NCBI RefSeq assembly: GCF_005938745.2
Contig: NZ_VCBX02000001.1
Span: 6,524,501 to 6,588,500, forward strand
From: Rhodococcus sp. KBS0724
Lineage (GTDB): Bacteria > Actinomycetota > Actinomycetes > Mycobacteriales > Mycobacteriaceae
Direction: 5' to 3'
DNA: 64,000 nt
In this document: positions 17,712 through 26,607 of the stretch, one piece after another
Layout: each line of letters opens with the position of its first letter
Position numbering within the stretch: the stretch's first letter is position 1
Notes under the pieces: model-generated
Databases searched by the model: none
The model's input: only the letters and a program-made list of their open reading frames with translations
What the model was told of the DNA's origin: nothing
Translations under genes and position numbers: made by a program

Positions 17712-18275
17712 TTGCTCGAACTCGCAATTCTCGGGCTACTCCTCGAGTCACCGATGCACGGATACGAGCTGCGTAAGCGGCTCACCGGTCTGCTCGGCGC
17801 ATTCCGTGCGTTCTCGTACGGATCGCTGTACCCGGCACTACGGCGCATGCAGGCCGACGGCTTGATCTCGGAAGACATCGACAACACCACCGGCGCCCTC
17901 AAGCGTCGGGCCCGTCGCGTCTACCAGCTCACCCCGGAAGGCCGGCAACGGTTCACTGAATTGGTCGCCGACACTGGACCGCAGAACTACACCGACGACG
18001 GCTTCGGCGTTCACCTCGCCTTCTTCAGCCGCACCCCCGCAGAAGCGCGGATGCGGATCCTCGAAGGCAGACGACGCCAAGTCGAAGAGCGCCGCGAAGG
18101 CCTTCGCGACGCCGTCGGCCGGGCCAGCGGATCGCTGGACCGATATACCCGCCAGCTCCACCAGCTCGGACTCGAGTCGAGTGAACGCGAAGTGCGTTGG
18201 CTCAACGAATTGATCGCAGCCGAGCAATCGATACCAGGAACATCCAAGAAAGAAGGAGAGCCCGACCATGGGTGA
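17712..18275 (+). CDS. PadR-family transcriptional regulator (Rv0047c-like)
   Basis: The 187-aa protein has the PadR winged helix at residues 1-90: [22 protein letters not shown], then [20 protein letters not shown]-terminal helical dimerisation segment follows. It starts at TTG (17712), a choice decided by a near-perfect GGAGGTG 5 bp upstream and by the lack of any other good start before the conserved residues. It overlaps ino1 by 8 bp, so it probably controls the padR-ino1 operon; the effector is unknown. The same gene pair occurs in mycobacteria. Confidence 0.9.
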   Translation: MLELAILGLLLESPMHGYELRKRLTGLLGAFRAFSYGSLYPALRRMQADGLISEDIDNTTGALKRRARRVYQLTPEGRQRFTELVADTGPQNYTDDGFGVHLAFFSRTPAEARMRILEGRRRQVEERREGLRDAVGRASGSLDRYTRQLHQLGLESSEREVRWLNELIAAEQSIPGTSKKEGEPDHG

Positions 18276-19371
18276 GAACAGCACCGCGGTGCGCGTAGCA
18301 ATTGTGGGCGTGGGCAACTGTGCCTCGTCCCTGGTTCAGGGCGTCCACTACTACAAGGATGCAGACGAGACCGGTACCGTTCCCGGCCTCATGCACGTCA
18401 AGTTCGGCAAGTACCACGTCCGCGACGTCCAGTTCGTCGCCGCTTTCGACGTCGACGCGAAGAAGGTCGGCTTCGACCTCTCCGAGGCAATCCTCGCCAG
18501 CGAGAACAACACCATCAAGATCGCTGACGTCCCGCCGCTCGACATCCCCGTCCAGCGCGGTCCGACACTCGACGGCATCGGCAAGTACTACGCCGAGACC
18601 ATCGAACTGTCCGACGCCGAGCCCGTCGACGTAGTCCAGGCACTCAAGGACGCCAAGGTCGACGTCCTCGTGTCCTACCTGCCCGTCGGCTCCGAAGCTG
18701 CTGACAAGTTCTACGCACAGTGCTGCATCGACGCAGGCGTCGCCTTCGTCAACGCACTCCCCGTCTTCATCGCCTCCGACCCGGAGTGGGCTGCCAAGTT
18801 CAAGGACGCCGGCGTCCCGATCGTCGGTGACGACATCAAGAGCCAGGTCGGTGCCACCATTACCCACCGCGTGATGGCGAAGCTGTTCGAAGACCGTGGC
18901 GTCGTGCTCGACCGCACGTACCAGCTCAACGTCGGCGGCAACATGGACTTCAAGAACATGCTCGAGCGCGATCGCCTGGAGTCCAAGAAGGTCTCCAAGA
19001 CGCAGGCCGTCACGTCGAACCTCACCGGCTCCCTCGCCGGCAAGGTCCACGACCGCAACGTCCACATCGGTCCCTCGGACTACGTGGAGTGGCTCGACGA
19101 CCGCAAGTGGGCATACGTCCGCCTCGAAGGCCGCGCCTTCGGTGACGCTCCCCTCAACCTGGAGTACAAGCTCGAGGTCTGGGATTCGCCCAACTCCGCA
19201 GGCATCATCATCGACGCCGTCCGCGCAGCCAAGATCGCCCAGGACCGCGGCATCGGCGGACCGGTTTACCCGGCTTCCGCTTACCTGATGAAGTCCCCGC
19301 CGGTCCAGATGGCTGACGACAAGGCTCGCATCGAGCTCGAAGCCTTCATCATCGGAGCCGACGAGGCCTGA
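18268..19371 (+). CDS. ino1: Inositol-3-phosphate synthase
   Basis: The 367-aa enzyme converts glucose 6-phosphate to inositol 3-phosphate with NAD as internal cofactor. This is the first step towards phosphatidylinositol, its mannosides and mycothiol. The N-terminal [16 protein letters not shown] is the NAD-binding loop, and the segments [15 protein letters not shown] and [13 protein letters not shown] are characteristic of the short bacterial/archaeal form. An AGAAGGAGAG site lies upstream of the ATG at 18268. It matches Rv0046c in place and size. Mycothiol made from its product would serve the maleylpyruvate isomerase encoded at 29153. Confidence 0.97.
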   Translation: MGENSTAVRVAIVGVGNCASSLVQGVHYYKDADETGTVPGLMHVKFGKYHVRDVQFVAAFDVDAKKVGFDLSEAILASENNTIKIADVPPLDIPVQRGPTLDGIGKYYAETIELSDAEPVDVVQALKDAKVDVLVSYLPVGSEAADKFYAQCCIDAGVAFVNALPVFIASDPEWAAKFKDAGVPIVGDDIKSQVGATITHRVMAKLFEDRGVVLDRTYQLNVGGNMDFKNMLERDRLESKKVSKTQAVTSNLTGSLAGKVHDRNVHIGPSDYVEWLDDRKWAYVRLEGRAFGDAPLNLEYKLEVWDSPNSAGIIIDAVRAAKIAQDRGIGGPVYPASAYLMKSPPVQMADDKARIELEAFIIGADEA

Positions 19372-19389
19372 TTTTTTGCTCACCCGGAT

Positions 19390-19422
19390 TCGGGGTCTTG
19401 CGCCAATGGCGCGAGGCCCCGA
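19390..19422 (+). terminator. Hairpin terminator after ino1
   Basis: CGGGGTCTTGCGCC (19391-19404) pairs with GGCGCGAGGCCCCG (19408-19421) with one mismatch around a 3-nt loop, 20 bp past the ino1 stop. No long T run follows, but the stem is strong. Confidence 0.7.
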
Positions 19423-19552
19423 TTCTGTTATCCGCATGGCGTTTCCGCATCCGCGCGGTTGGTCACGCCTGCGGGGGCGCATTCCGCGAGCGGCCAGGGC
19501 CTGGGCTGCGTGGAATGATGGACATCAGAACCTCACACGGATCGAGGACCCC

Positions 19553-20569
19553 ATGTCGCTAACGTCGCTGCCAGTGCTCGATCTGTCGCTGGCGCAGAAC
19601 CCCGATACTGCCGAGCAGTTCCGGGCCCAACTGCGCGACGCGACCCACGACATGGGGTTCTTCTACCTCGTCGGCCACGGAATTCCCGACGCTTTGCAAC
19701 GACGCCTACTGGAAGTCGCTCGGGAGTTCTTCGCTCTCCCGTTGGCAGAGAAGTTGGCGATCGAGAACCTGCGCAGCCCGCACTTTCGTGGGTACACGCG
19801 ACTGGGCGGTGAGCTCACCGAAGGTAAGCAGGACTGGCGCGAGCAGATCGATATCGGTGCCGAGCAACCTGCCACCGTGCGCACTGCCACCTCGCCTGAC
19901 TGGGAGATTCTGCAAGGCCCCAATCAATGGCCCGATGCTCTTCCGGAACTACGCGAAGTCATCACCGAATGGAATGCCGAACTCACCAACGTGGCATTGC
20001 GATTGCTCCGGGAGTGGGCCGTAGCTCTGGGGCAGGATCCACATATTTTCGACGCCGCGTTTGCGGAGGATCCGTCGATCCTGATCAAAGTAGTCCGCTA
20101 TCCGGGACGGCCGAAGGGCGCCGGAACCCAGGGAGTGGGCGGCCACAAGGATGCCGGAGTACTGACACTGTTGTACATCGAGCCCGGTAAGGCCGGCTTG
20201 CAGGTTGAGCACGACGGTGACTGGATCGACGCACCACCACTCGAAAACGCCCTGGTGGTGAACATCGGCGAACTGCTCGAGGTGGCAACGGGTGGATATC
20301 TGAAAGCCACAGTGCACCGGGTTATTTCACCGGAAGACAGTGGCGAGCGGATCTCCGTGCCGTTCTTCTTCAATCCGAACTACGCCACCCAGGTCCCGGA
20401 GTTCGACCTCCCACCGGAATTGGCGAAGCACGCCACCGGCGTCACCGTCGACGCGAACAATCCGATCCACGATTCCTACGGCGCCAATGCGCTCAAGAGT
20501 CGGTTGCGTGCGCATCCCGACGTGGCGGAGCGGTGGTGGCCGGATATCGTTGCTGTGCGCCCTTATTGA
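19553..20569 (+). CDS. 2-oxoglutarate/Fe(II) oxygenase, isopenicillin N synthase-like
   Basis: The 338-aa protein has the N-terminal DIOX motif (GFFYLVGHGIPDAL, residues 35-48) and the jelly-roll iron site: His and Asp in GHKDAG, the distal His in TVHRVI, and the Arg-x-Ser pair in ERISVPFF that binds the 2-oxoglutarate carboxylate. The ATG at 19553 is preceded by GAGGA; a longer in-frame extension to 19376 runs through the ino1 terminator and is unlikely. Substrate unknown: relatives include plant-type hormone and antibiotic oxygenases and bacterial amino-acid hydroxylases. It converges with the fadH-like gene. Confidence 0.85.
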   Translation: MSLTSLPVLDLSLAQNPDTAEQFRAQLRDATHDMGFFYLVGHGIPDALQRRLLEVAREFFALPLAEKLAIENLRSPHFRGYTRLGGELTEGKQDWREQIDIGAEQPATVRTATSPDWEILQGPNQWPDALPELREVITEWNAELTNVALRLLREWAVALGQDPHIFDAAFAEDPSILIKVVRYPGRPKGAGTQGVGGHKDAGVLTLLYIEPGKAGLQVEHDGDWIDAPPLENALVVNIGELLEVATGGYLKATVHRVISPEDSGERISVPFFFNPNYATQVPEFDLPPELAKHATGVTVDANNPIHDSYGANALKSRLRAHPDVAERWWPDIVAVRPY

Positions 20570-20605
20570 CCGCCCGCGGTTGATAAAGGCGCACAGCAAA
20601 TGTCG

Positions 20606-22726
20606 TCAGATATCCATCGCCACTTTCCACGCGGTGTGCATGGCGCCCTCGATGTAGTCGACCTCCGAGGCGTCACCGACAACACGTACGTCGGAGACCA
20701 CACCGGCCAATGCGTCAGCCAGCGGCGCCTGAGCAGACACACCCGACGCAACGACAACCATGTCGGCCGGCGCGGTCAGTGTCTTGTCACCGGCGCGGAA
20801 CTCGACGTGCTCCTTGGTGATTCGCTGCACCACCGCATTGCGATGGATCTTCACACCCACTTCCTTGGCGTGACGCACAGCCGTCCAACGACGCGGCATC
20901 GCCATCGGAATGCCCAACTGCTGGCCTTCCTCGACCAGCGTGACGTTGCGACCACGCTCGGCCAGGAACTCCGCAAGTTCGAGTCCGACCAGCGATCCAC
21001 CGATGACCACGACGTCCTTGCCCATGGGCAGGAACTTGCGAGTGACTGCACGAATCGCGGCTGGGCTCTTGGTGATTCCGGAAAGCTTGCCCAGCTTGGC
21101 CATCGTGCGCAGGAACGGCGGAACCTGCGACGTGTCACCGGCGCCGGTCATCAAGGCGCGCAAGGTATCACCGGTGTGCACGTGGGGCAGGTCCCCACCT
21201 GGCACCGACGGGCGGTCACGAACAGCGCCGGTGGCCACCACAACCACGTCGGCGCCGAGAGCCTTGATCGAAGCGACTGTGGCCTCGGTGTTCAGCCGGA
21301 TGTCGACGCCCAGTCGCGAGGTTTCCACCTTGAGCCAGTCCAACAGACGACCGTTGTCCGGGGTCGTGAGGCTCGAGAACCAGAGCGTGCCGCCGAGCCG
21401 ATCTGCCTTGTCCACCACAGTGACTCGATGCCCACGTTCGCTGGCAACTCGCGCAGTCTCGAGGCCGCCGGGGCCTGCACCGACAACAACCACATGCTTC
21501 GGGGTGGCGGTGCGCACGAACGGAATGAGCGCCTCGTTGCCGAGCGCGGGGTTGACAGCGCACAGCGGGGTCTCGTCCCAGAAGTTCTCCTGCACGCAGA
21601 CGTAGCAATTGATGCACGGCCGAACCCGCTCGGGCGCACCGGCCTTGAGCTTGTTCACCAACTGCGGGTCTGCCAGAAGCTGACGGCCCATCGCGGCGAA
21701 GTCCGTGCGTCCTTCGGCGATCATCTTCTCGCCGACCTCGGGGAGCATACGTCCGACGGTGATCACGGGGATCGATATCGCCTGCTTGATTCGCGTTGCA
21801 TTGTCGGTGTAGTAGCCGACCTTGTCGGGCAGGGGACCGTCGGTGAAGTTGGCAAAAGCATTCAGTGCGGTGCCGGTGACGTGGATGGCGTCAGCGCCGG
21901 CCGCCTCGAACATCTTCGCGGCCGCAACTGCCTCGTCGACGGTCAGCCCGTCGGTTTCGCCGTACTCCTGACCGGCCAGACGCACGATGACGGCAAGTGA
22001 ACCGTCGACCTCTTCCTTGACTGCGCGAATGACTTCACAAGCCAGGCGAGCCCGATTCTCCATGGAACCGCCGTACTCGTCGCTGCGCTGATTCGTGTAC
22101 CGACTCAGGAACGCTCCGAGGACGTAGTTGTGGGCGCAGTGAATCTCTACGGCGTCGCCGCCCGCGGCCTTCACCCGTCCGGCAGCCTCGGCGAACATGC
22201 GGACCAGCCAATCGAGATCTTCCTTGGTGGCTTCGTGGTACGTCGCCCTCTTGCCCTCGTTGATGGCAGCCATCTTGCCCAGTTCTTCGGGTGTGCAATC
22301 GGCCATCGCACTCATGTCACCCGGCGGCTTCGGCGTGGACGGCACCAGCTGTGGTCGACCGTCGAGAGTGTCGATCCGCGCCACCTTGCCGTGGTGCGTC
22401 ATCTGCACACACAGCTTGCTACCGGCGTCGTGCACCGCATCGGCCAACGCCTTGAGCCCGGGGATGAACCGGTCTTCCGAGAGCCCCGGTTCCTTGCGGC
22501 TGGTGCAGCCCATCGGATACGCAACAGCGCAGCAACCGGTGATGATCAGCCCGGTCCCGCCGGCCGCACGCGCCACGAAATGGTCGATGTCGCCCGACTC
22601 GATTTCGCCGTCTTCGCAGAGGTTCATGTCCATGGCGGGCAGAACGACGCGGTTGGGCACGGTGATGGGACCGATGGTCCCGGATGCGAGCAGGTGCGGG
22701 AAGGTCTGGTTGCGGGTCACGAGCAC
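20606..22726 (-). CDS. fadH: 2,4-dienoyl-CoA reductase-type FMN/FAD iron-sulfur oxidoreductase
   Basis: The 706-aa protein has an old-yellow-enzyme FMN barrel (about 1-370), a four-Cys [4Fe-4S] motif (CINCYVC followed 10-12 residues later by Cys, around 365-385), and an FAD/NAD(P)H module. In that module VVVGAGPGGLETAR (near 410) and VVVIGGSLVGLELAEFLAERG (near 570) bind the nucleotides. This domain order is that of FadH and trimethylamine dehydrogenase-type enzymes. FadH reduces 2,4-dienoyl-CoA during oxidation of unsaturated fatty acids; related proteins reduce other enones, so the substrate is not fixed by sequence. The start is a GTG at 22726, with another GTG two codons later. Confidence 0.85.
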   Translation of the reverse strand: MLVTRNQTFPHLLASGTIGPITVPNRVVLPAMDMNLCEDGEIESGDIDHFVARAAGGTGLIITGCCAVAYPMGCTSRKEPGLSEDRFIPGLKALADAVHDAGSKLCVQMTHHGKVARIDTLDGRPQLVPSTPKPPGDMSAMADCTPEELGKMAAINEGKRATYHEATKEDLDWLVRMFAEAAGRVKAAGGDAVEIHCAHNYVLGAFLSRYTNQRSDEYGGSMENRARLACEVIRAVKEEVDGSLAVIVRLAGQEYGETDGLTVDEAVAAAKMFEAAGADAIHVTGTALNAFANFTDGPLPDKVGYYTDNATRIKQAISIPVITVGRMLPEVGEKMIAEGRTDFAAMGRQLLADPQLVNKLKAGAPERVRPCINCYVCVQENFWDETPLCAVNPALGNEALIPFVRTATPKHVVVVGAGPGGLETARVASERGHRVTVVDKADRLGGTLWFSSLTTPDNGRLLDWLKVETSRLGVDIRLNTEATVASIKALGADVVVVATGAVRDRPSVPGGDLPHVHTGDTLRALMTGAGDTSQVPPFLRTMAKLGKLSGITKSPAAIRAVTRKFLPMGKDVVVIGGSLVGLELAEFLAERGRNVTLVEEGQQLGIPMAMPRRWTAVRHAKEVGVKIHRNAVVQRITKEHVEFRAGDKTLTAPADMVVVASGVSAQAPLADALAGVVSDVRVVGDASEVDYIEGAMHTAWKVAMDI

Positions 22727-22778
22727 ACGCTAGAACCGTGAACAGCACCTCGGGGCACCGCTCCCGATCAACGGGACC

Positions 22779-24164
22779 TCAAGCACCGTGATCCGCGAGA
22801 CAGTCTGAAATCACCTCGAGCGCGTACACCAGGTCGACGGCATCCACCCTGCCGTACCCGATCACCAGTCCACCTGGCTCGTGGTGACTGCGCGCAGACT
22901 CAGCTAGGGTCGGTACCTCCACTCCGCGTTCCAGCGCCCGACGCGCGACAGCACTGGCCAGATCCGCATCCAGCATCAGTGTTGTGTGCATGCCGGCTCC
23001 CAGCCCGCGCAGTTCCCCGAAACGGGACAGCGCTGTGTGCACCAATCGATCACGCTCTCGATATCGCCGACGCGCCGCCCGAACCGTTCTATCCCATTCA
23101 CCATCCCGCAGCAGTGAAAGCAGAGCCCGCTGCAGCGGAAGAGACGGGAAATCCCCGATGCGAACCCGATGCGCTGCAATTCTCACGGCAAGCTCTTGCG
23201 GGGCAACCAACCACCCCAGCCGAATTCCGGCGCCGAGTGTCTTGGCAACCGTGCCCAGATACACCACCCGATCCGGCGCGAGTTGAGCCAGCGCAGGCAA
23301 CGGCGCTACGTCGTAACGGAATTCGGAGTCGTAGTCGTCCTCGAAGATGAGGACGCCGCGAGCCCGGGCGTAGTCGATCAACTGATTTCGACGGCTCACC
23401 GGCAAGAGTCCACCGGTCGGATACTGATGTGACGGCGTCACGTACACACCACGAACATTTTCCGGCGCCGACTCCAGCTCGTCGACGCGGAGTCCGTGTG
23501 CATCCACCGGAACGTCGAGCAACGACCATCCGCTGGCAAGCGCCGCCGTCGACGCGCTGCGGTAGCCCGGATCTTCCATTGCCAGTGCCGCTTCGGGTGA
23601 TCGCAACGCCGACAACGCCAGTCCGAGACCGTGCGTGGCTCCGGAAGTAATGATGATCCGTTCGGGTTCGACTGCCATGCCACGAGCCCGGGCCAGCAGT
23701 TGGGACAATGCAGAGCGCAATTCGACGTCACCCGCCGGGTCGGGATCCCCGAAAGGTGGTGGCATGGAACCGACATCTCGCCACGCCCGACGCCAGGCCG
23801 CACTCGCCCGCGGTGGAGTCCACGGCACTCCGGGGCGCAATTGAACCTGCGGTGGCGAGGCGGCGACTACCTTCGCGGGCTGGGGCGTCGACTTGACGAC
23901 GGGCGAAGGAGCTTCGGCCACAAAGGTTCCCGAGCCGCGCACCGCTACCAGCCAGCCCTCGGCGATCAACTGCTCGTAGGCGCGTTCCACGACCGCCCGT
24001 GCAACGCCGAGTTCGGCGGCCAGTTTCCGCGTACTCGGCAGCCGCAAACCCACCACGGCCGATCCACTGCGAATGGCTGACCGTAGGTGATCGGCAACCT
24101 GAATCGGCAGCGGTCGTCGATCCGTTCGGTCGAGCACCACCGCAACCGCCGAGGGCAGAAGCAT
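22779..24164 (-). CDS. MocR/PdxR-type regulator (GntR HTH fused to aminotransferase fold)
   Basis: The 461-aa protein has a GntR winged helix (about 15-80, RLPSTRKLAAELGVARAVVE) and a fold-type I aminotransferase domain. The PLP-binding Lys sits in GTVAKTLGAGIRLGW. Members such as PdxR sense PLP and regulate vitamin B6 genes. I start at the ATG at 24164 because GGAAGGGA lies 7 bp upstream; the in-frame GTG at 24179 would destroy this site. It is divergent from a gene of the PNPOx fold at 24249, the classic arrangement for a PLP-responsive regulator and its target. Confidence 0.9.
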   Translation of the reverse strand: MLLPSAVAVVLDRTDRRPLPIQVADHLRSAIRSGSAVVGLRLPSTRKLAAELGVARAVVERAYEQLIAEGWLVAVRGSGTFVAEAPSPVVKSTPQPAKVVAASPPQVQLRPGVPWTPPRASAAWRRAWRDVGSMPPPFGDPDPAGDVELRSALSQLLARARGMAVEPERIIITSGATHGLGLALSALRSPEAALAMEDPGYRSASTAALASGWSLLDVPVDAHGLRVDELESAPENVRGVYVTPSHQYPTGGLLPVSRRNQLIDYARARGVLIFEDDYDSEFRYDVAPLPALAQLAPDRVVYLGTVAKTLGAGIRLGWLVAPQELAVRIAAHRVRIGDFPSLPLQRALLSLLRDGEWDRTVRAARRRYRERDRLVHTALSRFGELRGLGAGMHTTLMLDADLASAVARRALERGVEVPTLAESARSHHEPGGLVIGYGRVDAVDLVYALEVISDCLADHGA

Positions 24165-24175
24165 CTTTGTCCCTT

Positions 24176-24232
24176 CCACAAGTGGCCTACCAAACTATCC
24201 ACAAATTGGACCATGACTTCAAGCCACTTGGC
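24176..24232. promoter_or_regulatory. Repeated CCAC-type sites between the mocR-like and PNPOx-like genes
   Basis: Three related sequences occur in 57 bp of the divergent promoter: CCACAAGTGG (24176-24185, palindromic arms), CCACAAATTGG (24199-24209) and GCCACTTGGC (24223-24232). MocR regulators bind two or more repeated sites, and the spacing of about 23 bp keeps them on one face of the helix. The assignment as the regulator's operator is an inference. Confidence 0.45.
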
Positions 24233-24248
24233 TACGAGTATTGCTCAC

Positions 24249-24926
24249 ATGACACATACCGTCGCACTCGCCTCACTGTCCCCAACAGCACGTACAACCC
24301 ACAAGCGCGCGCGTCATCACGGTGTCACCGATCGGGAAGCACTCTTCGACGTTCTGCGCTCTGCCAAGTTGTGCCACTTGGGCGTGTCCACCGACGGCGT
24401 GCCCCTCGTGCTGCCAACCGCGTACGGATTTGATCCCGAAGGCCCGGATCAAGACGGCACGCTGTACCTGCACGGTTCGGTGGCGTCACGTAGCCTGGCG
24501 CCCGACGGCGAGATCTGCGTGACTGTCACCATGCTCGACGGACTTGTTCTGGCCCGCTCCGGGTTTCACCATTCGATGAATTACCGCAGCGCCGTAATTC
24601 TCGGTCAGCCCCGCGTTGTCACGGACCCGCAAGAACGGATCGATGCATTGAATCTGATTGTCGATCAAGTAGTTCCCGACCGCTCGAGGCACCTGCGGGC
24701 ATCCACTCGCAAGGAACTGGCGGCGACCTTGGTGCTTGCGCTACCCCTGTTCGAGGCATCCGTAAAGGCCCGCACCGGCGGTCCCGGCGACGACAACGCG
24801 GACATCGGCGTCGAGAAGGTCTGGGCTGGTGTCATTCCGGCAACCGTACAGTTCGGTGAACCCATTCGCGCCGAAGACCTCGCTGCGGATATCACTCTGC
24901 CGGAACATGTCTCGGCCGTGTTGTAG
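24249..24926 (+). CDS. Pyridoxamine 5'-phosphate oxidase-fold flavoprotein
   Basis: The 225-aa protein shows the split-barrel FMN-binding pattern: LRSAKLCHLGVSTDGVPLVLPT, a LYLHGS strand with following Ser, and ICVTVTMLDGLVLARSGFHHSMNYRSA. This subgroup (COG3467-like, related to antibiotic-resistance protein NimA) binds FMN or F420 and often has no proven substrate. It lies opposite a MocR regulator, which would suit a role in vitamin B6 or related redox chemistry. Two starts are possible: the ATG at 24249 used here and an in-frame ATG at 24213. The C-terminus faces the slipin gene with an 11-bp gap. Confidence 0.75.
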   Translation: MTHTVALASLSPTARTTHKRARHHGVTDREALFDVLRSAKLCHLGVSTDGVPLVLPTAYGFDPEGPDQDGTLYLHGSVASRSLAPDGEICVTVTMLDGLVLARSGFHHSMNYRSAVILGQPRVVTDPQERIDALNLIVDQVVPDRSRHLRASTRKELAATLVLALPLFEASVKARTGGPGDDNADIGVEKVWAGVIPATVQFGEPIRAEDLAADITLPEHVSAVL

Positions 24927-24937
24927 CCAAACCAGCA

Positions 24938-25795
24938 CTATCGCGCGATCGGCGGGGAGAACGGCGGACGGATCTCCAGACCATTAGGTAGCGGTTCGGA
25001 CGCAACCGGCCTGGCCGATCCGGACTCTTCCCGGGTGCCCTCGTTCTTGCTATCCAGGAATGGACGAACCAGGTCGAGTGGCAGCGGGAAGACGACGGTC
25101 GAGTTGTTCTCGGCGCCTATCGCATGCAACGTCTGCAGGTAGCGCAATTGCAGGGTGGTCGGGTTGCGGCTGATCACGTCGGCTGCGTCGGCAAGCGTTG
25201 CGGATGCCTGGAATTCGGCTTGGGCGTTGATGATCTTGGCTCGCCGTTCTCGTTCGGCCTCCGCCTGACGGGCGATGGCGCGCTGCATGTTGGCGGGAAT
25301 CTCGACGTCCTTGATCTCCACCGTGGTGACTTTGACTCCCCACGGTTCCGTCTGCTGATCGATCACCTTCTGGAGGTCTTCGTTGAGACGTTCACGTTCG
25401 GAGAGCAAGGCGTCGAGGTCGGCCTTTCCCAGTATCGAGCGCAGAGTTGTCTGCGCAATCTGAGATGTTGCCGCCAGGAAATCTTCGACCTCGACGATTG
25501 CGCGATCGGCATCGACCACCCGGAAGTAGGTGACTGCAGTGACTTTTGCCGGCACATTGTCGCGCGTGATGACTTCCTGCACCGGAATTTTCAGTGTCAC
25601 GGTCCGAAGGCTCACGCGTTCCATCCGGTCGACCGCCGGGATGAGAATCACGAGACCAGGCCCCTTCGACGTGATCAACCGTCCGAGCCGGAACACCACG
25701 GCGCGCTCGTACTCTCGCAAAACTCGAATCGACATGCCTACCAGCGTCACGAGAAGCAGAATGACGATGGACAGGGCGATGAGAATGGTGGTCAT
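24938..25795 (-). CDS. Slipin (SPFH/stomatin-type membrane protein)
   Basis: The 285-aa protein has one N-terminal membrane helix (residues 1-25) and an SPFH domain (about 30-200). The marks are [26 protein letters not shown] and [17 protein letters not shown] coiled-coil stretch rich in Ala, Glu and Arg (near 180-215) mediates oligomer formation. Slipins form membrane scaffolds and usually pair with an NfeD protein, as here: the ATG at 25795 overlaps the nfeD stop (ATGA). The last 40 residues are Pro-rich. Confidence 0.93.
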   Translation of the reverse strand: MTTILIALSIVILLLVTLVGMSIRVLREYERAVVFRLGRLITSKGPGLVILIPAVDRMERVSLRTVTLKIPVQEVITRDNVPAKVTAVTYFRVVDADRAIVEVEDFLAATSQIAQTTLRSILGKADLDALLSERERLNEDLQKVIDQQTEPWGVKVTTVEIKDVEIPANMQRAIARQAEAERERRAKIINAQAEFQASATLADAADVISRNPTTLQLRYLQTLHAIGAENNSTVVFPLPLDLVRPFLDSKNEGTREESGSARPVASEPLPNGLEIRPPFSPPIAR

Positions 25796-26265
25796 AGCGG
25801 CAGCTCCCACGGTTCACGACGGCGCACTGTCAGGGTCAGACCACGAACCTGCTCCACGACGACGGGATCGCCCGCCTTCGGCACAGTGTCGTCGCTGAAC
25901 CCGAAATCCATTCGAGCGCTCCACAACCCGCCCGCGGCCTCGACCTGCCCGCGCGAGCCGTCCCAACTGCGAACGGTCGCATCGGATCCGATCAGCGACT
26001 GCACTCCGGTACGCACGGGTGCATGCCGGGCGGTCAGAACTTTCCGGCTCGCCACCGCGGTGACACCCAGGCCTACCACTGCAACTCCTGCCGTCACCGG
26101 AATTGCAATTACCTGGCCCGCGTCGCCGGAGGTGAAGAGCAACCAGACACCGGCCCCGATCAGGAGCGCACCAAGACCGCCGAGCACCCCCGCAGTCGGC
26201 GCATGTGCCTCGACCACCATCAGCAAGACACCCAACAGCAGGGCCGCGATACCCAATGTCGTCAT
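25792..26265 (-). CDS. NfeD-family membrane protein
   Basis: The 157-aa protein has about four hydrophobic segments in residues 1-75, followed by an OB-fold domain with the characteristic [18 protein letters not shown] segment. It is the short NfeD type that lacks the serine protease domain and partners a slipin in membrane organisation. It is translationally coupled to the slipin gene. The ATG at 26265 has GGAG 7 bp upstream; a GTG one codon earlier is an alternative. Confidence 0.9.
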   Translation of the reverse strand: MTTLGIAALLLGVLLMVVEAHAPTAGVLGGLGALLIGAGVWLLFTSGDAGQVIAIPVTAGVAVVGLGVTAVASRKVLTARHAPVRTGVQSLIGSDATVRSWDGSRGQVEAAGGLWSARMDFGFSDDTVPKAGDPVVVEQVRGLTLTVRRREPWELPL

Positions 26266-26432
26266 CACTCGTCTCCACGTTCACGAGGGCGCGGTCGCGT
26301 CGCGTCGCGTAGCCATCGTGCGATCGGGCCCTCGACATCAACGGTAATCACGTTTGCCCGGATCTGCCACAACCTGAACTGATCCCATCGCTAGCACGTG
26401 ACAGATACCGGACGGTCTGCCATTGTGAAGGC

Positions 26433-26593
26433 ATGCAGCGGCGCGTGGGTGAGAGTTGGTCCACGCGACCAGTCTCAGGGGTAACCCCTGGGTTGGACAG
26501 AAGAATCGGGTACTGCGTCCGACGGCATTCGGCACGCTCCGCGTGCTCCCCGCCGCCCCGGACAAAGGATTTGGTCACCCCGCGCCGCCGCAT
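26433..26593 (+). ncRNA. Candidate retron msr-msd RNA
   Basis: The segment is bounded by complementary arms. ATGC-A-GCGGCGCG-T-GGGTGA (26433-26452) pairs with TCACCC-CGCGCCGC-C-GCAT (26575-26593): 18 pairs with one bulged T and one A.C mismatch, matching the a1/a2 stem that encloses a retron RNA. Inside are TGGTC/GACCA (26457-26471), CAGGGG/CCCCTG around TAA (26476-26490), and a longer imperfect stem, 26517-26563, made of GTCCG/CGGAC, CGGC/GCCG and GCACGC/GCGTGC with a TCC loop, a candidate msd. The reverse transcriptase starts 15 bp after the second arm. No sequence-family match could be tested, so the call rests on structure and position. Confidence 0.6.
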
Positions 26594-26607
26594 CCCGGAT
26601 CCGCATC

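Noticed and set aside
18202..19482. A 426-codon minus-strand frame across ino1
   Set aside because: It is the antisense shadow of the well-supported ino1 gene.
26442..26467. The local hairpin CGCGTGG/CCACGCG before the reverse transcriptase
   Set aside because: It competes with the longer 18-pair arm helix and with the TGGTC/GACCA hairpin; the long-range pairing explains more of the sequence.
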